From an uncultured Bacteroidota bacterium (GTDB lineage: Bacteria; Bacteroidota; Bacteroidia; Chitinophagales; Saprospiraceae): a stretch of 39,050 nt of DNA. Position 1 is the stretch's first letter, and every line of letters starts with the position of its first letter. The position numbers were made by a program, and so were the translations under genes. A model generated the notes under the pieces. The model made no database searches. It had not been told where the DNA came from and saw only the letters and a list, made by a program, of their open reading frames with translations. Below, in pieces: positions 23,500 to 34,600 of this stretch. The DNA is taken from assembly GCA_937870795.1 (NCBI GenBank), contig CALMWS010000126.1, positions 1 through 39,050 of the forward strand, written 5' to 3'.

Positions 23500-25313
23500 C
23501 TAAATATAGTTTTTACATATTTCTATTATTTCTCTCGAATGTGGCTCTGTCACAGTCACTTCATTGGAACCAAGATACAAAGTATATTTATGCAGGATCA
23601 AATAGTTATTACAAAGAAGGGCAGCAAACAAATTTAGCGACGGATGGTTGGAAAAATGTGGACTCCGATCACGTCAAACTAAGCCCTGACCAATGGCACA
23701 GTATAAAATTTTCTATTATTAACAAGGATGCCAACGACCGATCTTTGGTCTTGTTTTTGCATAATGCACAGCTTGATTCTGTATATTACATTCTTTATCA
23801 ATCGGATAATGTGGTAGTTGCTTCACCCTTAACAGGTTGCAATATGCCTATTGAACGAAGACCTACTGGTAACCGAACTTTATCATTACCGCTTTTATTA
23901 AAATCAAGACAGGTTTACACTTTGGTTTTACATGTTTATGGAAGAGAATTTGAAATTGCTGTGACTCCTCAGCTGATAGATCCACTTTATGACAATGATT
24001 TTGAATGGACTGATTCTGCTTATTTTGTACTATTTATTCTTATTGCAATTTGTTTGTTTATATCTGTAACGCTTTATTATTATTTGTGGAAATACAATCA
24101 AAGAACCATTACTTTTGGTTGGTTTATTGTTTATGCAATTTTTGGAGCTTTTCATCTCATTGCAACAAGCGGTTATGGATCGCTTTTTATTTGGGGGGCT
24201 TTTCCCTTTGTTGAAGTAAATGCAGCCATTTTTACAGGAGCGGTCTGCTGTCTGGCTTTATTGGAGATGGCAGGTAGTGCTATGCGAACTTCATCGAAAT
24301 ACACTTTATATGCCAAATATTTGCGTTACTTCGGTTTGTTTTATTTGATTTCAGCTTTTATCGGCTTCGGCCATTATTTCTCATTTTGGCCCGCTGGTTA
24401 TTACAAAGCTTTAATCAGTGTATCTTACGTAGGCATGATATTAGCACACGCCGTTATTGCATTTTATTTCCTGTTTTCAAAGGAATATACATTCAATAAA
24501 GGCAGATATTGGATAGGACTTTTTTATTTATTGCATTTGTTTTTTTATTTAGCCATTATTTGCGTTGAAAACAACTATGTGTTGTACAACCACAAACTTC
24601 ACACGTTTATAAATTTGGTATTTTACATCCCTCAAATGGTATTGGTGATTTTTTATCTTATTCTCAATTACATTGCCATAATGGAAAAAATGAGGAAAGA
24701 AGAAATGTTATTACGAGATAATATATTAACCAAATTGTATACAGAAGTAAGTGAACCTTTGTCTAAAATTAATCTAAGCTTATTTGTAAGGCCAGGGTAC
24801 GATGAAATAAATGATTTTTCTGTAAGAATTTTAAAGATAAATTCAGATGTTCAATTGGCAAGACGTCAGCTGAATGATTTATACTCTGCAATGAAACCCG
24901 GAGTTGCACATGTTTCTGATTTATTCAATGACCTAAAGGAGTGGATTAGTGAGTTTTGGAAAGATACCTCAATGAAGATCGAAACTGTTTTAGAATTAAA
25001 GCACTCAAATCTTGAGTTAGATCCATTGGTGAAAGCGCAATTGACCTTTATCATTAAAGAAATCAACAACAACATCGCAAAACATGCACATGCAAGTTTT
25101 TTGCATTTTAAAATTGAAGAAAATGGGTATAGCAGATTTAATATTCTAATATCTGACAATGGAGTTGGCTTTTCTCAATCCGAAATATCGCAAGGACATG
25201 GTTTGAGTGGTATTAAGGCAAGAATAGAGAAAATCGGAGGAACACTTGAAATGATTAGCAAGCCGGGAGAAGGAGTGCATTATCGCTTATGCTGTAGAAA
25301 TAGAATTTTATAA
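23496..25313 (+). CDS. 7TM histidine kinase paralogue with intact ATPase but no phosphoacceptor histidine
   Basis: 605 residues, TTG start overlapping the previous stop (TTGA). A signal peptide (ending VALSQS), a DISM-like sensor domain and seven membrane helices match the preceding protein; for example, ATSGYGSLFIWG and EVNAAIF are shared almost exactly. In the dimerisation domain the HDEIG motif is replaced by YTEVS (Y415, T416), so the histidine is missing. The HATPase is complete: N-box KEINNNIAKHA (521-531), G1 SDNGVGF (553-559), G2 GHGLSGIKARIEKIGG and a C-terminal GEGVHY segment. It should bind ATP but cannot autophosphorylate on its own. The expected role is to phosphorylate H429 of its partner within a heterodimer. 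Confidence 0.9.
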   Translation: MTKYSFYIFLLFLSNVALSQSLHWNQDTKYIYAGSNSYYKEGQQTNLATDGWKNVDSDHVKLSPDQWHSIKFSIINKDANDRSLVLFLHNAQLDSVYYILYQSDNVVVASPLTGCNMPIERRPTGNRTLSLPLLLKSRQVYTLVLHVYGREFEIAVTPQLIDPLYDNDFEWTDSAYFVLFILIAICLFISVTLYYYLWKYNQRTITFGWFIVYAIFGAFHLIATSGYGSLFIWGAFPFVEVNAAIFTGAVCCLALLEMAGSAMRTSSKYTLYAKYLRYFGLFYLISAFIGFGHYFSFWPAGYYKALISVSYVGMILAHAVIAFYFLFSKEYTFNKGRYWIGLFYLLHLFFYLAIICVENNYVLYNHKLHTFINLVFYIPQMVLVIFYLILNYIAIMEKMRKEEMLLRDNILTKLYTEVSEPLSKINLSLFVRPGYDEINDFSVRILKINSDVQLARRQLNDLYSAMKPGVAHVSDLFNDLKEWISEFWKDTSMKIETVLELKHSNLELDPLVKAQLTFIIKEINNNIAKHAHASFLHFKIEENGYSRFNILISDNGVGFSQSEISQGHGLSGIKARIEKIGGTLEMISKPGEGVHYRLCCRNRIL

Positions 25314-25342
25314 TTTTGAAGGTGAAAGTATAAACAAAATAT

Positions 25343-26656
25343 TTATATTTTAAGTGTCACTTTTATTTGGCTCCCGGAATTGTTTTCAGAGATTATTTGA
25401 AACTCTCCATTAATTTTATTGGCCCTAGCTTTCATGTTTTTTAGGCCATTCCCAAATGAAGGCTTCGATACATCAAAACCAATACCATTATCTGAAACAT
25501 GGAATGTTATATTTTTTGAATCGAGTTTGATGCTAAGCTGCAGTTCAGTACAGCCACTGTATTTTACCGCATTGTTGATTGCCTCTTTCATTAGTAGTAC
25601 AAGTTGATATTTTTGAATCGACGTCAATTCAAGGGTCTTTACAGCGAGGTAGTTGCTTACTAATTTGATATTTTTTGATTCGCACATTTCCCGTGCAAAT
25701 TGATAGATTTCTTCGTTCCATGGTAATCCATTAAAGTTATGTTCTTCTGACAATATATTTTTAATTTTTTCAATCATAGATTGTGCCTCAGCTTGAATGG
25801 AATGAAGAACGTTTTTAACATTGTATTCTGGATCGTGAAATTTTTGCAGAGCCATATAGGATCGGAGATTGATCTTGCTTAGATTGGTGCCTATATCATC
25901 ATGAAGTGCATGATTCACGTTGTTTTTGAATTGAGCAATTGCAAGTTGGTTTTTAATTTCCTGTGTTGCCAGTTCTTTTTCCTGGCTAACCCAATGACGC
26001 ATTAAAAACACCTGAAATAATAGGATGTCGATAAACATTCCTATTCTGATATAAAGAAGTGGGTATTTGTCAATATAGTGTGCAAAGTGCCCCTGGTTAT
26101 ACCTGATTGTCATTAACATGGTAGCGACCACACTTACAAAAGTCACCATAAGGCCATAGATGATGAGCCTTATGTTACCTTTCGTTTTCCAATTGTAATA
26201 AATGAGCAGCCCGCAGAAAGGACCATTTATCAAATGAGAGGCGTAAAATATCATATCATTGGAATATTCTTTATAGACACAAACTGCAAAAGAAACATAA
26301 AAGAGAGGTATAGATATCAGGGTGTATTTAAAGATGATAGCTACTTCTTTTCTTTTACTTGTTTCTGAAAATACTTCTTTTAGAAACAGCAAGTAAAGAG
26401 ACATTAAGCCCAATAGGATGGCAAAATTGATGTAGGGATACCAATATGAATCAAATATTAGGGCTGGTGGAATATTGAAAAAGGTGTCAGGAGCATTTAG
26501 AAAAAAATAGAGAGTAGTTGTAATTATCATCAGGCAATACAGGATCAATTCTTTTCTTTTAGTCAAAAAAAAGAGTACTCCAAAAAATATTATTTGGAAT
26601 AACAAAATGCCTTGAAAAAACTGGTAGAATAATTCTATGATAAATGAGGGTGACAA
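25343..26656 (-). CDS. Complete 7TM histidine kinase (HisKA_3 type)
   Basis: 437 residues, TTG start at 26656. It has no extracellular sensor domain; about seven membrane helices fill residues 8-220. The dimerisation domain carries H252 in NHALHDDIGTNLSKINL, and the HATPase is intact, with N361-N362 (KEAINNAVKYSG), D389 (SDNGIGF) and GNGLKNMKARA. It is convergent with the split kinase pair (29-bp gap) and lies next to the response regulator operon, so it may phosphorylate the same regulator. Its LSKINL segment is shared with both members of the pair, suggesting common ancestry. A -7 element (26687) and a 7-2-7 operator (26739) lie upstream, so it is probably part of the same regulon. Confidence 0.9.
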   Translation of the reverse strand: MSPSFIIELFYQFFQGILLFQIIFFGVLFFLTKRKELILYCLMIITTTLYFFLNAPDTFFNIPPALIFDSYWYPYINFAILLGLMSLYLLFLKEVFSETSKRKEVAIIFKYTLISIPLFYVSFAVCVYKEYSNDMIFYASHLINGPFCGLLIYYNWKTKGNIRLIIYGLMVTFVSVVATMLMTIRYNQGHFAHYIDKYPLLYIRIGMFIDILLFQVFLMRHWVSQEKELATQEIKNQLAIAQFKNNVNHALHDDIGTNLSKINLRSYMALQKFHDPEYNVKNVLHSIQAEAQSMIEKIKNILSEEHNFNGLPWNEEIYQFAREMCESKNIKLVSNYLAVKTLELTSIQKYQLVLLMKEAINNAVKYSGCTELQLSIKLDSKNITFHVSDNGIGFDVSKPSFGNGLKNMKARANKINGEFQIISENNSGSQIKVTLKI

Positions 26657-26686
26657 TCTTTACTTTATTTTGATTTATGTGTCAGT

Positions 26687-26694
26687 CAAAAATA
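26687..26694 (-). promoter_or_regulatory. Candidate -7 element on minus strand (TATTTTTG)
   Basis: An exact TAnnTTTG match on the minus strand, 30 bp before the TTG start of the complete 7TM kinase. The nearest operator (26739-26754) is centred roughly at -63 from the expected transcription start, a position often used by activators that contact the alpha subunit. Confidence 0.5.
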
Positions 26695-26738
26695 CAGATT
26701 TATTTCTGTTAAAGGGAATCACTTTTGAAAAATCATTA

Positions 26739-26754
26739 TAGTTCATATGTGCTA
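26739..26754. promoter_or_regulatory. NarL-type 7-2-7 operator, site 2 (TAGTTCA-TA-TGTGCTA)
   Basis: Half-sites TAGTTCA and, on the other strand, TAGCACA, separated by TA. Its core CATATG is a perfect palindrome and the outer TAG...CTA is symmetrical. It lies between the divergent kinase and barrel genes, closer to the kinase, and matches the consensus half-site TA(C/G)(C/T)(A/T)CA. Confidence 0.55.
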
Positions 26755-26853
26755 TTTATTGTTCAGATAATCATGGCAGGGTTCATAAATACTTGTATTT
26801 AAAGCCTCGTATGATATGTACCTTAAAAGATAGATGACTTATTTTTTGAAATT

Positions 26854-26869
26854 TACCACAAATGAACTA
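26854..26869. promoter_or_regulatory. NarL-type 7-2-7 operator, site 3 (TACCACA-AA-TGAACTA)
   Basis: Identical over 16 bases to site 1 in front of the response regulator gene, almost 6 kb away; the match extends one base further left (T). It lies 33 bp, about three helical turns, upstream of site 4, so dimers bound at the two would lie on the same face of the DNA. Confidence 0.6.
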
Positions 26870-26886
26870 CGGTATTTTGGGCTGTT

Positions 26887-26902
26887 TACTACAAATGTGC
26901 TA
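26887..26902. promoter_or_regulatory. NarL-type 7-2-7 operator, site 4 (TACTACA-AA-TGTGCTA)
   Basis: Half-sites TACTACA and TAGCACA around AA. It ends 23 bp before the -7-like CATATTTG at 26926, the same spacing as site 1 to its -7 element, and both sites are followed by TTTT. A further isolated half-site TAGCACA lies at 26950-26956, touching the barrel gene start. Confidence 0.6.
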
Positions 26903-26925
26903 TTTTATAGTTGAACCAGGGCAAT

Positions 26926-26933
26926 CATATTTG
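26926..26933 (+). promoter_or_regulatory. Candidate -7 element (CATATTTG)
   Basis: One mismatch from TAnnTTTG, 22 bp before the first ATG of the surface operon. No well-spaced -33 element is visible; the operator at 26887-26902 lies at the distance seen for site 1, supporting this as the operon promoter. Confidence 0.45.
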
Positions 26934-26955
26934 CAACATGAAAAACATATAGCAC

Positions 26956-28647
26956 ATGATGCCTGCTTATAGGATCTTTTTTATTTTAATCATAATGTTA
27001 ATCCCTTTAGGAAGTTCGACGCAGGATTTGACGGGATTAAATAAATTGAAACCTTTTGATTGGTCAGCAAGCGTCAATGCAGGGACTTCTTCAGTAATGA
27101 ACAATGTTAGTAATTCACTATATTCCCCTTTTGCTTATTCTCTGGGGTTAAACGCATCTATTTCAATATATGGCTTCAATTTACCATTTAGTTTTACTTA
27201 CAGAGACCGACAGGCAAGTTATGGAGCTTCATTTTCAAGATTTAGCCTGGCCCCTTCCTACAAATGGGCTAAATTGTTTATTGGATATAGCCAGGTAGAA
27301 TACAACCGATATTTACTCTCTGGTATGCAAATATTAGGACTCGGTGTTGATTTTAATCCGGGGTTGTTTAGATTGGCAGTGATCACAGGCAAGGTTTATA
27401 ACCCCAAAGTTGTATTTGATAGTTTGACTCATCACAGTGGTGTCCTTAATCCTTATGATAGAAAAATTACAGCTTTCAAATTGGGTCTGGGCAAGAACAG
27501 AAATTATTTTGACATTTCCCTGCTTTTGGGAAATGATACTGAAGCAGCAACAATTGAGCAAGATACAGTCACGATCCCACCACAGGCTAATACTTGCCTT
27601 GGGGTGTCTTCCTCGGTTGACTTTATTGGAAAAACTCTAAATTTAACAATTAATACAGCTGCAAGTGCGTATACCCATAATATTAACAGCGCAAATCTGG
27701 AAGAGGGAGAATTAAAGCAAAATGGATTGCTTTCATCTTTAAATAGCCTTGTGGATCCCAATAAATCTACAAGTCTGAGTTTTGCAGGCGATGCTGTTTT
27801 AGGTTACTCATATCGAAATTTTTCATTGAAAGCTAGGTATCAGAGAGTTGATCCTTTTTATAAATCTTTTGGGGTGAATTTTCTAAGAGGGGATAGGGAA
27901 AATATTTCTTTGCAGTCTTCCATTTCAATTTTTAATGGGATATTGGCCATTTCGGGGTCTTATGGTATAGATAGAAATAATCTTGTCAAGCTAAGAACCA
28001 GCACTGTCAGGCAAAAAATCTATGATCTCAATGTGCAGCTTACTCCCAGCCATTGGTTTGGCGTTGAAGCCCAAATTTCAAACTATAATTTTGAGCAGCA
28101 GCCGATTTTTCAGAATGTAATGGATACAATCAGATTCATTCAGGTTAATTCTACAAATTCTATAAGCCCCTACTTTAGATTTTATAATAAATTATGGCAA
28201 CATAGTCTACATATAAATGTAACAAAGCAGAGTCTAAATGATTTAACAGCAAATGATTTTTCATTAATAAATTCCTCAAATGTGAGTTATAGTGTGGGTT
28301 ATCAGATCAGAAATAAACTCAAAAAATGGAATGCAGGAATAAATGTTTTCAGGTTTGAGTATAAAACAGAAAATTATAAAAATGACAGAAGTGGCATAAC
28401 ATTTAACCTGGCTAAAACATTTTTAAAGGATAAATTAAATGTTCGAATTAGAAGTTCTATTAGCAATAATTGGCAAAACAATATCAATTCAGGCTTACAA
28501 TTTAATATTGGCCCTACAGTTGCTGCAAAGTTGGGGAAGGGGACTTTGATGTTGCAATACAATTATATAAGCAGGCAAACTGTCAATATATCCTCAACGT
28601 TTAATGAATCAAGATTTTACACTAATTATTCAATGCCCATCAAATGA
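26956..28647 (+). CDS. Probable outer-membrane beta-barrel protein
   Basis: 563 residues with a signal peptide (about 1-22, ending SSTQ). From about residue 35 to the end it shows alternating polar and hydrophobic strands with frequent aromatic ends (for example NLPFSFTYRD, FSLAPSYKWA, FRFEYKTENY) and ends in a strand (NYSMPIK), which fits an integral outer-membrane barrel of roughly 20-24 strands. I cannot assign it to a named family; it is too long for PorP/SprF. It opens a surface operon and overlaps the next gene by 4 bp (ATGA), so its product may be needed in step with the giant protein, for example as its exporter or anchor. That link is inference from gene order. Confidence 0.7.
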   Translation: MMPAYRIFFILIIMLIPLGSSTQDLTGLNKLKPFDWSASVNAGTSSVMNNVSNSLYSPFAYSLGLNASISIYGFNLPFSFTYRDRQASYGASFSRFSLAPSYKWAKLFIGYSQVEYNRYLLSGMQILGLGVDFNPGLFRLAVITGKVYNPKVVFDSLTHHSGVLNPYDRKITAFKLGLGKNRNYFDISLLLGNDTEAATIEQDTVTIPPQANTCLGVSSSVDFIGKTLNLTINTAASAYTHNINSANLEEGELKQNGLLSSLNSLVDPNKSTSLSFAGDAVLGYSYRNFSLKARYQRVDPFYKSFGVNFLRGDRENISLQSSISIFNGILAISGSYGIDRNNLVKLRTSTVRQKIYDLNVQLTPSHWFGVEAQISNYNFEQQPIFQNVMDTIRFIQVNSTNSISPYFRFYNKLWQHSLHINVTKQSLNDLTANDFSLINSSNVSYSVGYQIRNKLKKWNAGINVFRFEYKTENYKNDRSGITFNLAKTFLKDKLNVRIRSSISNNWQNNINSGLQFNIGPTVAAKLGKGTLMLQYNYISRQTVNISSTFNESRFYTNYSMPIK

Positions 28648-31600
28648 AATCTATTCTAATTCAGTTATTGTTATTTGGCATTTTAGCGCAAAATTTAGTT
28701 GCACAAATAGATATAACCATCAATGGACGATATCCATTTCCGGTTTTAGCTCAAAACTATCTTGAGGATTTAGGGGTGATGACTGCTAAAATTAAAAACT
28801 CTGGTATTTTTCCAGCCGAAATCAAAATGTACGCTGAAATTACCGGCCCCAGAGGCCTTAGCATCGCGACAGCTGAACCAACTTGTGAAGTGGTGATTGC
28901 GCCATTTCAATTAAAAACATTCGGTATTGGTAATTATGATCTTTTATGTTTGAATTTTAACGTCAACGATATAAACTACGGATCGTTGACCCAAGAGCAA
29001 AAGTCAGCCTTGATTCAGCATGGTATCTTGCCCGAAGGAAATTACAGTTATTGTTTGACAGCAAAGGATGCTGATAATGGTGATGTCCTTTCTACGAGCT
29101 GTCTGGAATTTGAGATCCAGTTTCCAGATAGGCCCACCTTGATTCAACCTATGGCTGAAACTACTCTTGATGGTACTATAAAAACATTTTTTAACATTAC
29201 CTGGACGCATGTAATTTCAGATATGGAGTTGAGGCAAGCCACAAAATACAATGTCAAAATTGTCGATATGGGTAGCAACAATGGTCAATTTCCTTCAGAA
29301 AATGATGCGACAATTGTGATGAATGATATTAATGTCAATCCATTTCACAATGAAAATGATGTTACTTCAACTCACGCTTTGCAAGTTGATAATTTGCCGT
29401 TTATTGCGGATCATTTTTATGCTGTTCGGATCACAGCCTATAGTGATGATTTTATGTTTCCTGCTGAATCAGCCCAAAGCAATATCCATGTTTTTCAATA
29501 TGTAGAGAGTGATTTTGAATGCGGAAGGTCGTTTTCAGTAGAGCCTATCTATCCTGCTCCCAATTCCATTATTCCATTTGAAAAATTGGTGCCTGTGGTG
29601 AAGTATAGCCCTTACTGCGACAGCTATAGGAAATTTGTGTATAATACTTCGATAAAAAGCGAAGGGGAATTACAAGCCAGCTACAATCGTACAATGAGAT
29701 GGAGGAAGGGGCCACGAGAATTTTTTGAACGAAAAACCGGTTTAAAAGACCCGGATGAATATTATAGCAGCCACATTGGTGTAAGTGATTACAATGCTAT
29801 GTTTTTATGCGAACGTGCCAAAGAATATAATTATTTGGTTACAGGTGAAGTCAGGTTGGAAAACAACAAAACCTTTACCTACGATACTGGACTTACTTCA
29901 TTCTCAATAGGCATGCCTCCCTTTAAGTTAAATTATCCTGTAGGCGGACAATTGGTTTCTCCTGGTGCCATAGTATTGAATGCAATTCATGTTCAGGTTC
30001 CTGACCAACCACTACCTCCATTTAGGGTCAATCAAATTATAGATGAGGATATTTTTGAATACCCTCCTCTTAATATTAATGAGTTAGCGGTTGTTCAGGT
30101 TAGCAAAAAAATTAATTTTGATACTGTTATTTATACATCCACTTTATCAATCACGGGTAATGATGCAAACTATCAATTGGAAGACAGAAAGTATGATGTG
30201 CCCAGATTCATTTCTGAAATTTACAGAGAACTTTCTGCAGAGATTAATTTACAGGATACCATAACCTATTATTGGAGGGTAGCCTGGACGCAATTACCTT
30301 CCACTTTTGATCCTTCAACAGATATTTACAAAACCGATGCTCATTTGTATTACAACGAAAGTGAGATCGACAGCTTTAAGGTAAGCATCAATGTGGGCAC
30401 TCAAGTGGCAGTTGAATCAACCCCAAGTGTAGAAGAGAATTCCAATGCAAAATGTAAGACACTTTGTGAAATTCCGCCTATTACAAATCAAAGTGATTTT
30501 GTAGGGTCATTGGAAAACGAAACAATTAAAGTAGGGCAATTTAATATGGAGATTGTTCAAATTGAAAAATCCGGGAGTACCTACAATGGAGAAGGTTTGG
30601 TAGAAATACCATTTATTCGGAAGGTAAAATTGAAGACCAGTTTTAGTAATATTAAAATTAATACTGATAAAGTTGTTTACCAGGGAATTGTAACGGGTAA
30701 AGAAAGTGGCAATGAGCTGGAAACTTTAAATACGCTGCTTTTGGGGCAACACATGGAATTGCCTTTTGGTTGGGATACTACTATTCAAAACATACATCTT
30801 ACTTTGGGCATAACCGGAATTATATTTAATCCTACCAATGCCTTTATGCAGGTTTCATTGGATATGGGTGATGCCTTGTCATTATTGCATGAAAGTGATA
30901 ATTACCCCGTTATGACTGCTGATGTCTGTTTTCAGCCTGGCGGTTATGAAAAGGATCTTTTTCTGTACCACCAAAATGATATTGTACTGGATGAGAATGA
31001 GTCTGGCTATGGTTTTGTTTTTAAAGGAGGGCAAAGTCTTAGTGATACTACAGGAATGACTTATGTTAAATGGGGTTGTGAAGGCTTCATAGAACTTCAA
31101 CTGGGTGGTGCTGTTATTTTTTCGCAAAATCTATTGCTTAAAGACAGTGGTCTAACTTCAGATGATACTCCCATTAATGAGCGTGTAAAAGGTCATTTTA
31201 CTTTTAAATACAATAAGTTGCACCAAGATGTTATGATCACAGCACGAATGGAGGATTTTCAATTTAAAGATCACATGAAGGGTTGGGGCTTTGATACTGA
31301 CACCATTTTTATTGACTTTTCAGACAACACGAATCCACCTGGATTTGAAGTTCCAGAGGGCTATGGTGCCGGTTATTTTACAAACCCAGCAACAGCATCC
31401 ACTTGGAAAGGAGTTTATATCCCTAGGGCCAAAGTCTTAAGTCCTGAATCGTTTGTTGTGGATGGATTCAGGGCAACAATGGGCTTTTCTACCATGATTT
31501 TGGGAGATGGTATCTATTATTTGAGACACAGAGCTTACAATGTAATGAATGAGGGCATCATTGGCAGATTGAGCGCTACAATAGACACCATTGATGGTGT

Positions 31601-34600
31601 GATTAGTAACATGGATTTTAGATACCGAATGACAGGAAAGCTCAAAATGCCTTTTGTGGAGGAAGGCGCTTTTCTCAATTTCAGCGGACTTTATGATGAT
31701 ATTGAAGATTGGAATTTCCTGGTTCAGGTGGGCAATGATTCTATAGTGGCCCCTATTTTTATGAGTCATTTGACCTTGTATCAAAATAGTCTTATTTCCT
31801 TTTCTAAAGATCCGGTTACACAAAAGCACAGATTTAGATTTTTGTTAAATGGACACCTGTCTGCGGATGATCGATTGAAGACCAATTACATCAGCAGATT
31901 AAAGAATGTCAAATTATTAAGTATTGTATTTGAAGAAATGGAGTATGAAACCTACAAAGGTTTTGTGAATAAACCAGTATTTAGAATGGCCAGCCCTGCC
32001 AAATCTTTAAATGGATTTCCGATTCAAATTGATAGTATAGACTTCACTACATACAATGGGAATCCTGGCTTGTATATCAAACCTAAATTGGTTTTGGTAA
32101 GTGATACAGATGGATTTTCTGTTTCAGCGGGTTTAATTTTTTACGCGGAAATGCAAGTCAGTGGACCTAAGGATGAATTTTTAAATCCCAATGCCTTCCT
32201 CTCTGACGTAAATATTCATATTGCAAAGAATGGATTTAAGCTGGATGGAGTAGTAAAATTTATTGCTGAAGAAGGCAATGATGGAATAGAAGGAGTGTTG
32301 GCAGCTTCCTTGCCTGGGGGCATTGAGGGAAATTTTAAAGCAAAGTTTGGAAACGTTGGAGCCCAATCTGGCGCCCCATTTAACTCTGCAGGTTATTACA
32401 ATTATTGGTATGTGGATGCAATGATTGCTTTTGGATCGGCAGGTTTTCCCATATTTTCTGGTGTAAATTTATATGGCTTAGGAGGTGGGTTGTGGTACAA
32501 TATGAAACAAGATACCCTGCACCAGTTGAATATCAGAGACATGATGAAGCCCGTTGCAACAACAGCCGGTAATGTACAACACAGTGGCATTCCCTATCAC
32601 AATTATTTTGGTGGCGGGTATGGATTTCGTTTGAGAGGCCTGTTTGGGAACCCGGGTGGTGGAGATAAATTTAATATGTTATTGGCAGTGAAAGCTGATT
32701 TTCCTGCCAGTGGTGGACCCATTGTCAGTTTGAGGGGAGACGTATACCTAATGTCAAAATTGCAATCCATCAATGCAGAGGGTAAAATTGATGAAACCCA
32801 AAAAGCATTCTGGGGCTTTGCAGAAATTGTATACAATGGTCAGGAACATTTTATTGATGCGGTGCTTCAGATGAATGTATTGATCAAGAAGGCTGACGAA
32901 AGAATAATAGAAGGGATTGGTCCCAATTCGAGAATGGTCAATGCCCATTTCCATACAAAAACAGCAGGTGAAAATTACTGGTATTTATTGGTCGGTACTC
33001 CTGCTGAAAGAGGAGGAATAAAAATGGACTTAAAGATAAAGAAAGCATCGGCAGAAGGCTATGCCATGTTTGGTCACGGTATACCGATTGAAATACCCGA
33101 ACCCGATCCACAATTTATGGCCATGCTCAATAATAAAAAGGACAATTACAGTTCAAGCAGCGGAGATCCCAATTCAGTTTTAAACAAGCCCATCGATCTT
33201 ACAGGCTATGGCATCGCTTTCGGAGCAGTTGTCAAAGATTCATTTAATTTCAAATACCAGCCTTTTTACCTGATTGTAAAAGTGATAATGGGATTTGATT
33301 TCAACCTCACAAAAAATAGTGAAAGAAAGTGTGTGGAAACGGGAAATGTGCCCGGATACAATGACTGGTATGGTATGGGGCAATTATATGCGGGCATTAG
33401 CGGAGAATTTGGAATTCACGTAGATATGTTTTTTGTAAAAGGTGATTTTCAGATCTTTAAAGGATCAATTGCTGCTTTAATGAGTGGTGGTCTACCAAAT
33501 CCATCCTGGTTTTACTGCAGAGGAACCATGAAATATGAAGTACTTGGCCTGATTGAAGGTAGCCATACCTTTGAATTGGTCTTAGGGCAAAAATGTACCC
33601 TTGGCAATGGGAATCCTTTCAGCGATAGCCCGGTTATCATTGATACCAAACCCCAGGATGGTGATACGGATGTTTCGGTATTTACATTGCCTACTGTCTC
33701 TTATGCTTTCCCCATTAATACTGAACTTTCATTTATTGATGAAAAGGTAGGACCCCGGATATTTAAAATTTTGATTGATCAGGTGAGTTTGAAGACCGTA
33801 GATGGGCCGCTTTACAAGCTTGAAAGATTTTTTGACAATGACAATTACATTACTTGTCACAAACCTGATGAAGTACTGAATGCAACTGCAAATCATACTT
33901 TTTACGTCAAAATAAAAGCCAAAGAGAAATTGCTCTCCACTGGTCAATGGACTTCAATCAAAGAAGGTACTTCAGATTGGGCAGAAGATAAAACTGTTCA
34001 TTTTAAAACGGGCACAAAGCCTGACTCAATTGATCCTCTTCAATTAGATTATACTTATCCCATGCACCAACAGCGGTTTTTTATGAAAGGAGAGACATTT
34101 AATAATTCTGGTATCATTAGATTAAATAGTATTGATGACCAGCTTTTGTATATTAAACATCCGGTTACTGCACAAACCTATCACTATGAAATTATTTTCA
34201 ATTCTTTTACTGGCGGTGAACCATCGATCAAAGAGCATGCAATAGCCACGGATTTTCAAAACATTTCATTTAATGTTGACCGATTAAAACCAAATCAGGT
34301 ATACAATGCAACATTACGAAGAGTAAAAGGTGTTTTTAGTAGCCACAATGCCATAGCCTATGTGCCTTCCAATATTTCTGCCACTTATGCCAATGCAGTT
34401 TTTACGAATAAGAAGGAAGGTGAGTATGAGTACAATATCCTGCCTGCCAGAATGGTTTCATTGGGTACAGCAGCATCTGCAAGTGTAGAGAAGGATTTAT
34501 TTACTTTTTATTTTAGAACCAGTCAGTTTGACAACTTGCATGAAAAAGTAGATGCCATTACGTGGAATGCCCCAAGGTATGCTTTATTGGGAACTTTAGA

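Noticed and set aside
25336..25351. AAAATA-TTTA-TATTTT dyad as a bidirectional terminator between convergent kinases
   Set aside because: The stem is only A-T pairs and overlaps the stop region of the minus-strand gene; such dyads are expected by chance in this AT-rich DNA.
26956..28647. Barrel gene as a PorP/SprF-type gliding protein
   Set aside because: It is far longer than the ~300 residues of that family, and I see none of its motifs; I kept a neutral barrel annotation.
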